DNA of 64,000 nucleotides from Phytophthora colocasiae (taxonomy: Eukaryota > Oomycota > Peronosporomycetes > Peronosporales > Peronosporaceae), in contig JAGKQI010000020.1 of the NCBI GenBank assembly GCA_018806915.1, positions 434,001-498,000 of the forward strand, in the 5' to 3' direction. Under the pieces are notes generated by a model. It did no database searches. It had not been told where the DNA came from and worked only from the letters and a program-made list of their open reading frames with translations. The translations under genes were made by a program, and so were the position numbers. Shown here piece after piece: positions 11,001 to 21,495 of the stretch. How positions within the stretch are numbered: position 1 is the stretch's first letter; each line of letters opens with the position of its first letter.

Positions 11001-13394
11001 CTCTTAGACACACCTGAAGCCTCTTTGCCCAATCCCAATGCTCCTGCAGCAAGAGCGGCCGTAAAGGTGAAGAATGATCCTGGCTATGCTAAGTTTTTTA
11101 AACTGCTTTCAATGGGAGCTCCTGCTGAATCAGTTAAAGTGAAGATGCAGATGGCAGGATTGAAACCAGAGCTTTTGGATACGCCTGATGTCGATCTACC
11201 TGGAGAAAACCCAGCACCTACACAGCCTGCACAGCCGCAAGTGAAAGTGAAAGTAAAGGATGATCCAGCTTATGCAAAGTTTTTCAAGTTGCTGGAGATG
11301 GGAGCCCCAGCTGAAAGTGTCAAAGCGAAAATGAGAATGGCAGGACTACAAGGAGATCTGCTTGATACACCGGACGCGTTCGTACCCAGTGCAGCTCCAA
11401 CCACTCAGACTGCACCAACCCCTGCTCCACCCGCAACCCGCAGAGCTAACCTAACGATTGCCATTAAACCTGTCGCCAAGACAAAGACTCGTTCCTTCTA
11501 CTGGCAGCAGCTGAAAGCTGAAGCGATTAAGGGGACAATCTGGGAGGAACTGGAGAAGGAGCACAGTAACCAGAGCAACCAAGACCTTCTGACACTCAGT
11601 GAGAACGAATTAACTCTACTAGAGACGGAATTCCCTCCACCAGCAGCTTGTGGTCCAGGCACTGGCAGTCGACTGAGTGGCCTCGCTTCTCCAGGTCCTG
11701 CGTCCCCCTTAACTTCACCTCGAGTCGTTTTTCTGATAGATCGTGCTCGCTCCAACAACATTTCCATTATTGTGAAGCAGTTCCGGATGAGCAACGCCGC
11801 CTTACGAGTGGCAATTATGAGAATGGATTCGGAAGTTCTGACACTGGATCGTGTTCAAGGATTAATCAAGATTCTCCCCACAGAAGAAGAAATCGCTGCG
11901 GTCTCAGGGTTTAGTGGGGATCCTACAACTTTGAACGGAGCAGAACTAGTTCTGAAGGAGCTCATCACTGTCCCGAGACTGAAACAGCGACTCTCAGCGT
12001 TGGAAACGAAACACCAGTTCCCTTCCTTCGTACGTGACCTCCAGACTAAAGTCAACAAGATTCGAATGGCGAGTAATGAGATCGCACAGAGCTCTGAGCT
12101 AAAGACCATTTTGCTAGTGATTCTTCAGGTCGGGAACAAGATGAACGCTGGAACTGCACGAGGAGGGGCAAAAGGCTTCCGGTTGAATGACCTCACGAAG
12201 CTCGTGCAGCTTAAATCAACCGACAAATCTGTCACTCTCCTGCACTACGTTGCGCGAATGATTCGGATGAAGAAGAGCAATGTGGTTCGCTTGGGGGATT
12301 CATTGGCATCACTTTATGACGTCCAGAGTATCTCAATTCCAGAGCTTACGGGCGATATGAATCGGATCAATGACATCACGGAGAATATCAACGTGGAATT
12401 GGCTGCCCAAAGACTGAAGAACAGGATTGAAGTGAAGGAAGAGAGCGATTTATTCGTCGAATCCATGACTGCGTTCGTAGATGAAGCTTCCAAGGACGTT
12501 GCTACTTTGAAGACGGATTTGGATGAGACGCTGCGGCTGATGCGTGATATTATGCTGCGATTCGACAAGAATACGGATGAAGAGGGAGCTCCGGCACCGC
12601 CGGTGGATGCACCAGTTACAACATCCACTTTGGCTGGTGCTGGAGAGTTTTTTAGTATTATCTACGAATTTACGATGTCGCTCACGAAAGCAGATCGAGA
12701 GAATGAATTGAAACGGATTCGAGAAGAGAAGCGACTGAAGCAACAAGAGCTAAAGAGTTCTGTGCCAAGGAGAGGTGCAGCAGATCGGGCTGCACTGATC
12801 AGAGCGAATAGGAAATTGGGACCAGAGATACCGGAAGTTCCTCGACAGAAGAATATCGTTGCAGTGGCAAGCAATTTACCAGATCCTGCCAAAATTCCAG
12901 CAAATAATACTCCGGATAAAACTGAAGTGAAGCCAGAATCTTCGACACCTCCATTAACTGAAAGCTCGAACGCCACACCAGAGACTGATGAAGTGAAGAG
13001 CAAGGAACTAGCACCAGTGGAAGAGAAGGATGCTCCTACAACTCACAAGACTGCACTCAATGTGCAAACTAACATCATCAAGGCTTCAGCTCTACCTCCA
13101 GTTCCGGCTTCACCATTGAAGAAGGTCGTAGGGACGATTCCGACTGCCATTCCAAGTCCATTGAAGGCAAAGCGTTCTCCATCAGTTCCCTTTGATGCTG
13201 CATCTCTCAGCGAAATCAAGTCACAACTGAAAACGAAACACGCAAACAATGAACCACAAATCGTTCGAGGATTAAAGCCTGAAATGGAGACTGACGGTGA
13301 TGACCATGACAACAACAACAATGAACCTTCTTCACCGGAGAAAGCACTATCTGAAGTTGAGCCTTCAACCCGTGCAGTGCAAGCCGATGCTTAA
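8004..13394 (+). CDS. formin (GBD/FH3-FH2) with CCDC53-like repeat array
   Basis: Exons 8004-8063, 8124-8395, 8459-13394 give 1,755 residues. The start is MGNVNS, which could be N-myristoylated. Residues ~20-330 are helical and match the armadillo-like GBD/FH3 region of diaphanous-type formins. A low-complexity Pro/Ser region follows. Residues ~637-1081 hold eight copies of a ~35-residue repeat (core YAKFFKLLSMGAP..SVKAKM, then AGL..LLD), resembling the CCDC53-type segment found in some protist formins. It stands where the polyproline FH1 usually is; short proline stretches occur only between units. The FH2 actin-nucleating domain is at ~1105-1515 (FYWQQLK near its start, GNKMNAGTARGGAKGF in its core). 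A DAD-like segment (AALIRANRKLG) follows at ~1553. Expected role: nucleation and processive elongation of actin filaments, autoinhibited through GBD-DAD. Confidence 0.9.
10039..11370 (+). repeat. eight-unit coding repeat inside the formin
   Basis: Eight tandem but spaced copies of a ~105-bp unit, seven full and one partial (second copy, about 10204-10278). Units begin near 10039, 10204, 10339, 10480, 10729, 10897, 11068 and 11254. The five downstream units are the most alike (D-D-P-x-Y-A-K-F-F-K-L), suggesting recent amplification at the 3' side; the first three are more diverged. Spacers are rich in Pro, Ala and Thr and vary in length. Confidence 0.85.
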
Positions 13395-13451
13395 AAACTA
13401 TACATCCATAAATAAAAACTCGTACAACATATCTTGTGAAGCGACACGGAA

Positions 13452-15969
13452 ATGCCACGTCCAGAGAAATGTGTGCCATTCTGGCTTCTGTGCGTTGTCT
13501 ACGTACAAGTTGTCATAGCTAAGATCTCTACTTGCGCATTGCCGAATTTGTATGTGAAATGAGGCCGTCGTATATTTTTTTTCAGAAACCACAAAAATAC
13601 TAACAATGGGATACTTGCTACAGCCTTGCGATCGTTTCTCTAAAGGACAATGAATCACCACTGGAAAGTGCAAAATTGACGGCTGAAAGCAATTCAACAC
13701 GTCGACTCACAGCCAATACACTCAATTTATTCCGATCGATCAACAAGAAAGGCATGCGGGGATATCTGGAAGGAGGAGTCTTCAGTCTATCGACTCCTAC
13801 TGTTTGTGCTGATCATTGTGATGCTGATCCCTTATGCCTCTCTTTCGACTTTGAAACTGTCTCACTTGACTGCTACATCTCTCATACAGATCGTTATGCA
13901 CATCCAGAAGCATTTCTCGACTTCCCTACTGGAGTTTATTACGAATGGCAGGGGGAAGTGGATCCCCCAGAAATCGAACCAAACGGTGGTCAATTTAATA
14001 CTCAAGTGGTGGTTCGTCTTCTTACTGCAAAGCTTGGAGCAGAAATTCATTATCAAGTTATCGCTTTAACAGATCTCGCGTCCACTGATCTCTCTGTTGC
14101 TGCGTTGTTTGGATCAGGAACAGCCTTCCGTACTGCAGCAAGTGGAGATATTATCACTCTTCCTACTTACTCATGCCAACTTTTTGCTATTGCCGTGAAG
14201 GAAGGGATGGATGATAGTGCTTTAGTGGTATCCGACGAGTTCTTAATCTATCGTAAGTTGAAAAAAAAAAACAATCCGTTCTACGTGATCACTAACTAAT
14301 ACGTCTTGTTTTTCCTTGTACAGCTTCAAAATTTCTTTACTTGGTTCCATACTTTAATGGTGACTTCCACGGCCTTGTGACTCGGATCGAGCTCGATCTG
14401 AAAGGAAAAAAACGCCCACGTCCAGCAAGATTTCTCGAGTTTAGTGACTATGAGACACCAAACGGAATTGGACCGTACGATAACCAAGTAGCTGTAATTG
14501 ATCTGGCGGCTACGGATTCGACTTTTAAGGGCTTTCTCGGTGGATTTACAGCATTCTCAAAAGCTACGTTTGTGAACGAAACATATCTGGTACCAGCTGC
14601 TGACGACCAACACTATCAAACGACTACATGGAGAGTAATCTTAAAGTCTCAGTACACTGAATCGGCCACTCACTCGGGATTTGGAACACCAGCAGAGATC
14701 GACCAAAACGTCGAGTATTTGTACTTAGTCCCGTACTACAACGGAGTTGCTTACGGATCCAAAGTTCTTCGAGTTCTTGCTCTCACGTTCTCATCAGCCA
14801 CACCAATTGTCGAGACGATTGATTTGAATACTGTGGACAACAGTCTCAAAGGATTTGGATCTGCTTTTACCTACGGTTCCTACGGGTATTTGGTCCCGCG
14901 AGAAAATGAAATGGGACTATTCGGAAAGTTGGTTCGGTTCCGGGTTGATAACTTCGCATCAACAAGCGTTGAAGTGTTGGATTTGGCTTCTATCAACACA
15001 CGCTACGTCGGGTTCAGTAGTGCTATCACGTGTACGTTCTTTGAATATCTTTCTCTAAACATCACAATACTAATTTATTCTCATCAGATGGGAAATATGC
15101 CTACCTCGTTCCTTTTCAAAGACCACTGCAAGGTGACGAGTTAACAACAAATCTACGGGAGTTCCCCGTTTCCAACTCCGGATTGATTGTTCGAGTTGAT
15201 CTCAGTACATTTCGCGTTGCAGGAAGTCTTGACCTCGAAACTATTCACTCAGATTTGTGTGGATTCAGTGGAGCCGTCACCGGTATACATTTGCATTTTT
15301 CACAATTGTAGTTATCCTATAACTGATTGTTCTGTTGTATTTGCAGTGGCAAATTTCGCTTATTTTGTGCCGTACATGCGGGTAAAGCAACCTGACTCAG
15401 AGGAAGTGAACCCGTACTCTGGTCTCGTGGCTCGCGTTGATCTTCGAGACTTCAGATCTGTACAATATCTGGACTTGACGCTAGTAAACGTCAACTTACG
15501 AGGATTCATGAAGGGGTTTGCCTATCGCCACTACGTGTTTTTAGTTCCCCATCGCTCGCAATTTTACGATCTCAAAGGTTCAACTCAGTCCGGTAAAGTT
15601 GCACGAATTGACACGACCAACTTTTCTCCGAGTGGAGTTTCCTTCCTAGACTTGACGACAGCCTTACGCAGTCAAGTTCCTGATTTCGCTGATAGTCAAT
15701 TGCGAGGATTCAATGGAGGCGTTGTCTCGGGAAAATACGGCTTCTTCGTACCGTATTTCAATGGCGCAACCTTCTCCGGAAAAGTGTGTAGGATCAACTT
15801 GGACAAATTTGAAGAAGTGCAAACGCTGGATTTGACTCAATTTGACAGTAGACTTCGTGGTTTTAGTGATGGAATTTTATCCAAGGTACAAGAAACACTG
15901 GAGGCGAATCTCTTCGATGAATTCCAGGTCCGTGTAGGAACGACAGATCCCTACGACTACACATACTAA
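13452..15969 (+). CDS. secreted PAN/Apple protein with eight LVP repeats
   Basis: Exons 13452-13549, 13624-14252, 14324-15031, 15088-15282, 15347-15969 give 750 residues in one continuous frame. Exon 1 encodes a signal peptide (VPFWLLCVVYVQVVIA). Residues ~70-125 look like a PAN/Apple module (VCADHC..PLCLSFDF..DCYISHTD), a carbohydrate- or protein-binding fold common in oomycete secreted proteins. Residues ~130-215 resemble a small beta-sandwich (EPNGGQFNTQVVVRL, I-H-Y-Q-V), like the chitobiase C-terminal type. From ~230 on there are eight repeats of ~60 residues centred on Y-L/F-V-P-Y-x-N-G followed by a DL..L-x-GF motif, suggestive of a beta-propeller. No membrane anchor is seen. A cell-wall or extracellular adhesive role is likely but inferred. 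The 5' exon is the least certain part. Confidence 0.7.
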
Positions 15970-16001
15970 CCGACTGGATAGATAAGGACAATATCCGTTT
16001 A

Positions 16002-18629
16002 TTAGTAGCCGAAGACACGGACATTAAGTGCCTTAGATTTGCTTTTACTGCTATTTTGTTCACCTTCAACGTACATCACGTATCGACCCCCACCTTGCTT
16101 TAGATCTCGACTCCAGGTTCCATGGTAGCTGTTGCCATTGCTATACGTCATGATACCAGCCCCATGACGTCTACCTTGGTGAAATGTACCTTCAAATACT
16201 TTTCCCGAAGCATAAATTATCTTCCCATGTCCCTCACGGACATTTTGGACCCATTCACCCTCGTAGGAATCACCAGATGATGCACAATAGAAGCTACCGA
16301 AACCATGTTGCATTTCATCAACGAAGTGGCCGCTGTATATGTCACCGTTGGGCCATGTGAATGTTCCCATTCCGTCGCGTTTGCCCTGATTCCAGTCTCC
16401 TTCGTAAATTGTGCCATTTGCATACTGGTACTTGCCTTTTCCATGACGTCGCTCGTCAACTAAAATTCCTTCATAAATCTCTTGTTGCGGGGAATTGGGG
16501 TTCCACGTGAACTTGCCATACCCTTGGCGTCGATCAAAGTTCCATTCGCCATCATAAATATCTCCATTATGATAAATGAACTTCCCTTTACCATGTTTCT
16601 TGTTATCTTTCCATTTACCTTCGTAGAAATGACCGGTAGCGTAGGCAATTGTACCATTTCCGCACATCAATCCATGTTCAAATTGACCTTCGTATTTGCC
16701 TCCATCTTTCCATCTGTAGATACCTTCCCCGTGTTTTTCAGCGTTGACAAAGTCGCCTTTGTATACGTTTCCGTTCGAGTATGTCATAGTGCCACGACCT
16801 TGAACGTGATCATTGACAAAATCCCCAGTGTAGCTGCTTCCACCTACGAAAGTGTAAGTCCCATTACCATGGCGTTTGTTGGCTACCCAATCACCAATAT
16901 ACAAATTGCCACTGTTGGAAAAACGATAAGTTCCTTTTCCTTCTGCAATACCGTGAATGAAATGGCCATCGAAAAGATCTCCATTCTCGAAGAATAATTT
17001 ACCTTTACCATGTTGTTTTCCTTTCGAAAATTCTCCTATGTATTTAATCCCTTCACTGGACACGTAGATGCCATTTCCACTCCATCTCCCACGCCACCAA
17101 CCACCGGAATAAACTGCACCATTAGGATAAAAGCAAACGCCATTTCCATGTCGAAAATCTTTCTCCCAATGTCCTTTATACACTTCTCCGTCTGCGGTAG
17201 CTAGCGTGCCCACACCACACGCAAGTCCATCGACTGTATTGCCAACGTATCGATCACCCGTGACTTTCTTGAATTTACCAAAGCCGTTCGGTCGATTATC
17301 ACTGAATTGACCAGCGTATCGATCTCCGTTTCCTGCGAATAAAACACCAACGCCATTAAATTTCCCACAATCAAAATGACCAACATAGCGCTCCCCACTT
17401 GACTGTGTTAGAACCCCCATGCCGTGTTTTATCCCATTCACCCAGTCTCCTACGTATTCGTACCCATCATCACCTTGATAAATCCCTTTTCCATGCCTCT
17501 GATTGTTCGTCCATTGACCAACATAACGTCCTCCGTTGGTATAAATCAATTCGCCCAATCCGTCAAAACTTTTGTTTTTTGCATGGAAATCACCAATATA
17601 CAAACTTCCGAATCGAAGCAAAGCTTTGGCAAATACACGATCCCCTTTAGCTTTACGGTACCAGGAAGAAAACCACTCAATATCCATAACGGAAGGATCG
17701 AGATTCTTCAAATGAGCAAGTGTTTCAACATCCGGATCTCCACTGCTAACTGAAACAGTAGGAATCAATGAAGTAGTAGATTCATTCGTTCTTCCAAATC
17801 CAAGTTGTCGTTTTTTCTTAGGGGATTTTCCCCTTGGATTCTCCTGTTGTCCAGCTAACGCAGCCCAATATTGCATACGATGTTGGTATGCTTCTTCCTT
17901 TTGTCGTTTGGCTTCTTCTTTGGCTTCTTTGGCTTGTTGCAGAATATTCAGTTGGGTCTCTCCTGGTCCTAAGATTTCTCCTGTGACTAGATCATGACTG
18001 CAAATACTTTTGCACAGTGGGCAAGTGGGGAACGTTGACGTGCAAACTTTCATCATACACACAGGACAATACCAGACGTGCTTTGATCTGTAGTGTTCGT
18101 GGATTTCATGGATCGTTTTCGCTACAAAGTTGCATTCTGGCCATTTACAAGCCAGAAATTGCTGATACGAATCTGGTGGGAGCCATTGCGAGTCGTGTGT
18201 GAAGATGTGGAAGTAAAAGTACTCGTTTGTATGCGGGTCCAGTAGTTCCTGCCAGTTCTGAATTGTCCGAACCACAGTTGATCGCTCAAGAAGCAGCTTC
18301 AAGGCGATCGGACTGTACAGCACTTGACGCAGTTTCCGTCTCTCTTCAGCTGCACGTTGACGGCCCAGAAATCCACGGATGATCCGTCCGATTGCAATAG
18401 CCGCATCATGACGCTGTCGTTTCCGAGCAGCAATGCATCGGCCCTTCCAGCCTCGATATCGGCATTGCAGAGACGTTGCAACATAGAACCTCATATTCCG
18501 TTCGATCTCCTCTCTCAATGCATTGTCACGGCATAAAGATACTTGACGAGCTGCAATAGCTTCCAATCTCTTGTCATAGATTCGACGGAAGAGTTGTTGC
18601 TTCCGGTAGTTCTCGATCGGATCGAACAT
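16002..18629 (-). CDS. MORN-repeat protein with IQ, WW-like and C2H2 modules
   Basis: One intronless frame of 875 residues. Residues ~50-100 are basic and helical with IQ-type motifs that could bind calmodulin. Residues ~117-150 resemble a WW domain (NWQELLDPHTNEYFYFH ending in W-L-P-P-D). Residues ~160-215 contain a C2H2-like finger (CKWPECNF..H..H) followed by CPVC..CPLC pairs. From ~345 to ~850 come about 22 MORN repeats (YxGxW/F-x-x-G-x-x-H-G-x-G-x). MORN arrays bind acidic phospholipids or act as rigid rods, and long MORN proteins are frequent in flagella and basal bodies. Its neighbours give no further hint. It converges on the PAN protein with 32 bp between the stops, so the transcripts may overlap. 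Confidence 0.85.
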   Translation of the reverse strand: MFDPIENYRKQQLFRRIYDKRLEAIAARQVSLCRDNALREEIERNMRFYVATSLQCRYRGWKGRCIAARKRQRHDAAIAIGRIIRGFLGRQRAAEERRKLRQVLYSPIALKLLLERSTVVRTIQNWQELLDPHTNEYFYFHIFTHDSQWLPPDSYQQFLACKWPECNFVAKTIHEIHEHYRSKHVWYCPVCMMKVCTSTFPTCPLCKSICSHDLVTGEILGPGETQLNILQQAKEAKEEAKRQKEEAYQHRMQYWAALAGQQENPRGKSPKKKRQLGFGRTNESTTSLIPTVSVSSGDPDVETLAHLKNLDPSVMDIEWFSSWYRKAKGDRVFAKALLRFGSLYIGDFHAKNKSFDGLGELIYTNGGRYVGQWTNNQRHGKGIYQGDDGYEYVGDWVNGIKHGMGVLTQSSGERYVGHFDCGKFNGVGVLFAGNGDRYAGQFSDNRPNGFGKFKKVTGDRYVGNTVDGLACGVGTLATADGEVYKGHWEKDFRHGNGVCFYPNGAVYSGGWWRGRWSGNGIYVSSEGIKYIGEFSKGKQHGKGKLFFENGDLFDGHFIHGIAEGKGTYRFSNSGNLYIGDWVANKRHGNGTYTFVGGSSYTGDFVNDHVQGRGTMTYSNGNVYKGDFVNAEKHGEGIYRWKDGGKYEGQFEHGLMCGNGTIAYATGHFYEGKWKDNKKHGKGKFIYHNGDIYDGEWNFDRRQGYGKFTWNPNSPQQEIYEGILVDERRHGKGKYQYANGTIYEGDWNQGKRDGMGTFTWPNGDIYSGHFVDEMQHGFGSFYCASSGDSYEGEWVQNVREGHGKIIYASGKVFEGTFHQGRRHGAGIMTYSNGNSYHGTWSRDLKQGGGRYVMYVEGEQNSSKSKSKALNVRVFGY

Positions 18630-18705
18630 TGTTGGTATCTGTCTGCAAAGTTTTAGAGAGGTTTGTTAGTCTATTTCAAGTTTAAAACGAATCGATTCTC
18701 TACGA

Positions 18706-20388
18706 TTAAGCAGTCTTCTCTTTCGTGTCGACGTTCTTAGTGGGGAAAAGGATCTTCTTGATGAAGAACCACACCAGCCAGAGCAGAATGAAGCCATTCA
18801 CGGGAATTAAAAGCAGGAAAATCCCCACCATACCGACGAACAGACCATTTCGGGCAAGTCTTTCCCAGCGTGAAACCGGACGTGGTGCTTGACATTCAGC
18901 AGCGTCTTGAGCTGGAGACTTGGAGTAAAAAGGCTTCGATTCAAATTCGTACTGGAGCTTCACCCTGTCGTCTGCACCTCGCGTTCTGACCATCGCGACT
19001 GGGTGGGGTTTGTTATCCCAATCAAAGTCAATCGACCCCCAGTTCAAATGACCATAGAATGATTTCTGTGTCGGACGGAACTCCCAGGGCAGCACGAGGT
19101 TGGCGTAAGTAAAGAGTAGAGCCATAACGTACGTCATCGACGGCACGTGGAACTCCATCCAACTGTGAGTCATTCCGCTGCTGGTGATCTCAGTGATCCT
19201 GTTCTCTCCATTGGAGCAAACGACCTGGTTGATCTCTGAAAAATGCACATCGCCACTACAAAAAGAAGAATTTACGTTAGATTGTTGATGGAATACACAC
19301 AAACTGACAGTGACAAACCTGAGAAGGATAACTCCCTTAGCATTTGAAGCGAGAATCAACTTCAGCAGACGCTCCCGCTCGCTAGGGAAGCGGCCCCAGC
19401 ATTCAGCAACAGGGTAGCGGTCACCTGGAAGGATTTGAACGCCGGAAACAATCACGTTGAATGCTGCAGTCGATGTCATGAGCTCGTTTTCAAGCCATTT
19501 CCACTGGGTTTCTCCAAGGAAATCCCCATTCTTAACGTCATAGTTGTCGCGGTTGTATCTAAAATGAAGCAGTGAGTATTCAATTGACTCAAAAGAGTGT
19601 AATAGCAGTAGTACCGGTTATCAACGAGAATGAACTTGACTGTCTGCTCTCCCGATCCGATCGTGTACGACGTGTAAATTCCCTACACATATCAGGACAA
19701 CACCAGTGAGATCAGTTCCAATACAGTGGTTGCATTAGCAGCTTCAAGTCATACCTCCTGCTTACGTCGAGGTGAGTCTTTCGGCTCACCAATGAAATCG
19801 AGGAACACTTGCTGGCTCTGCTCTCGGTACGTATAGTGTTTACCCCCGTCATTGATACCATAGTCGTGGTCGTCCCAGATACCAATGATAGGTGTGCGCT
19901 TCACGAAAGCCGCGTAGTCCTCGTTGGCCAATAATTTGCTGCACCATCAAAGAATCAGCACACAATAAAATCATCAAAATCCCGTTTAAACTCACTTGTA
20001 TCGTCGAATAAGCTCTTCAGGCGATGCTTCCACAAACATCTTACGTGGCGGAATAGGCACTGGACGTGGTTCACCCAACTCCTTCACATCGGCATAGATC
20101 TGTATAAATTTCACAGTGAGATGATCAATTTTGTGGATAAAAGCATTTTTATACTTTGCGTACGTTGTCACCCATCCAGACCCACAGCTCCGGCTCATGC
20201 GCAGAGATATTGGGCCACATGGGCTGTGGGAAGCTCTGGTCATTGCAAGAACCGAAGGCCACGCGTCGCAATGGCTGCTTAATGTCTTGAACACTGGGAG
20301 AGTCTAACACGGTCATCTCTGCACCAAGACACAGCGAGGAAGCGGCCGCTGCCAAGAAAAAGGAGGATATGACGGTTTTCCCCAGCAT
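18706..20388 (-). CDS. PhoD-like metallophosphatase, membrane anchored
   Basis: Six exons: 20388-20164, 20099-19996, 19938-19755, 19682-19615, 19558-19319, 19255-18706; 456 residues. A signal peptide starts at ATG 20388 ([16 protein letters not shown]). Metal-site motifs of the PhoD family are in order: FGSCND, WMGDN, WDDHDYG, and SGDVHFSE. The region FGSCND is close to the mature N-terminus, as usual. Near the C-terminus lies a transmembrane segment ([25 protein letters not shown] region) with a short basic tail, so the enzyme faces the lumen or cell exterior. Substrate is probably phosphomonoesters or diesters. An upstream in-frame extension exists but lacks a better start. Splices at 19318-19256 keep frame in both states; the spliced form restores the SGDVH motif. 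Confidence 0.85.
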
Positions 20389-20597
20389 TTCAAGCTTTAA
20401 TGTACGTGCGGAGGCCAAGGCTGAACGGAGAATGACGCAGAGATGCAGCCCCGATGCCACGACGGCGTAAGCTACGCACGCAGGTCTCATATGTAGCCAT
20501 ATCGAGATGGAAAGGGTTCCTGTAGATACCGATATGGATACATCTGAGACAAAGAGTAGTTGTCTGGTTGAAGTGGACTCCAACATCACATTGTGAG

Positions 20598-21345
20598 TCA
20601 ATCTACGCTTCCTGCAACGTGGTGGTAGAACACCATTACTTCTTTCGACTGGACATTAAATCCCTTGATATGCATCCACTTAGGGGCTGTGTTCTTCACC
20701 GTCCTTTCGGGTGGAAGAAATCCCCCATCATCTGGAATTGAGATGCCAAGGTAGCGCTGGAGATCAGTGGCAGTGTTGTCGGGGCTCGTTTCACGGGTAG
20801 ATGCGCGAACTCGGATCGAAGTGGTGTCGTCCAGGATGATGTCGTAGGTGCGTGATGTTTTTTGTTTGCTTTCAGCAACTTCCATTAACCGTCCACGAGG
20901 CGAAACTTCGTGTCGTACTGACTTTCGTTTGTTTCAGCAAGATGAAAAACAAGCAGTTAATCGGCTTCACACCTTAAGCATATCGCCCCAAATGTTGATG
21001 GTTTCTCCAGTAAATATCCATGAAGTTGATCTTCGCGAAATTCCTTGATCCAAGATCCATTCTGGTTTGCAGTTTCCACAGCTCGACCAAGCTGCTGGAG
21101 GTGGTATCGGTAATTTTTGGCTTGCTTGTCGCTCGTGGTCTCTTCATTCTTCCTTCTTCTGGAGCAACCAACAATGGGCTGGTCCGTCACGTACACCATA
21201 CCCAAGACTCGATCAATGTTGATTTCCATGCCTTCGAACAGATTCGCGAGCTATTCTTCTGCACCGCTCACGCCCCCATTTAGCGTTATTTTCCGGTTGC
21301 CTCCGTCCACATATCACCGAATCCCATATTTTTCATGTAGATCTT
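20598..21345 (-). pseudogene. broken inverted copy of the neighbouring KH-domain gene
   Basis: Read on the minus strand, this region matches the gene at 21496-22656 in three blocks: NRKITLNG/VSGAEE near 21300-21245, the R-x-H-L-Q-Q and WIKEFRED block near 21140-20970, and the TYDIILDD..IRVRA..ISIPDDG block near 20850-20640. It carries at least two in-frame stops relative to the intact gene (a TAG at 21253-21251 replacing a Glu, and a TGA near 21325 replacing a Cys), a small deletion before VSGAEE, and loss of roughly 80 internal residues. It ends before the C-terminus of the family. It is therefore a decayed duplicate in opposite orientation, only ~150 bp from the start of the intact copy. 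Confidence 0.8.
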
Positions 21346-21495
21346 TGCAATAGCTAAAGTCCGATGTCAAGTGACCACGTGAATTGACGTTCACTCGTGT
21401 CTTTAGACGACATCTTTTGACTAAAACATCACTGGTGTTGAAAATTGTATACCTCACTTCGGAATCTTCTTTGACCTGGACAAGCAACACGCACT

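Noticed and set aside
16482..16997. 171-residue plus-strand frame inside the MORN gene
   Set aside because: It is the complement of the MORN repeats; the repeats themselves are unmistakable on the other strand.
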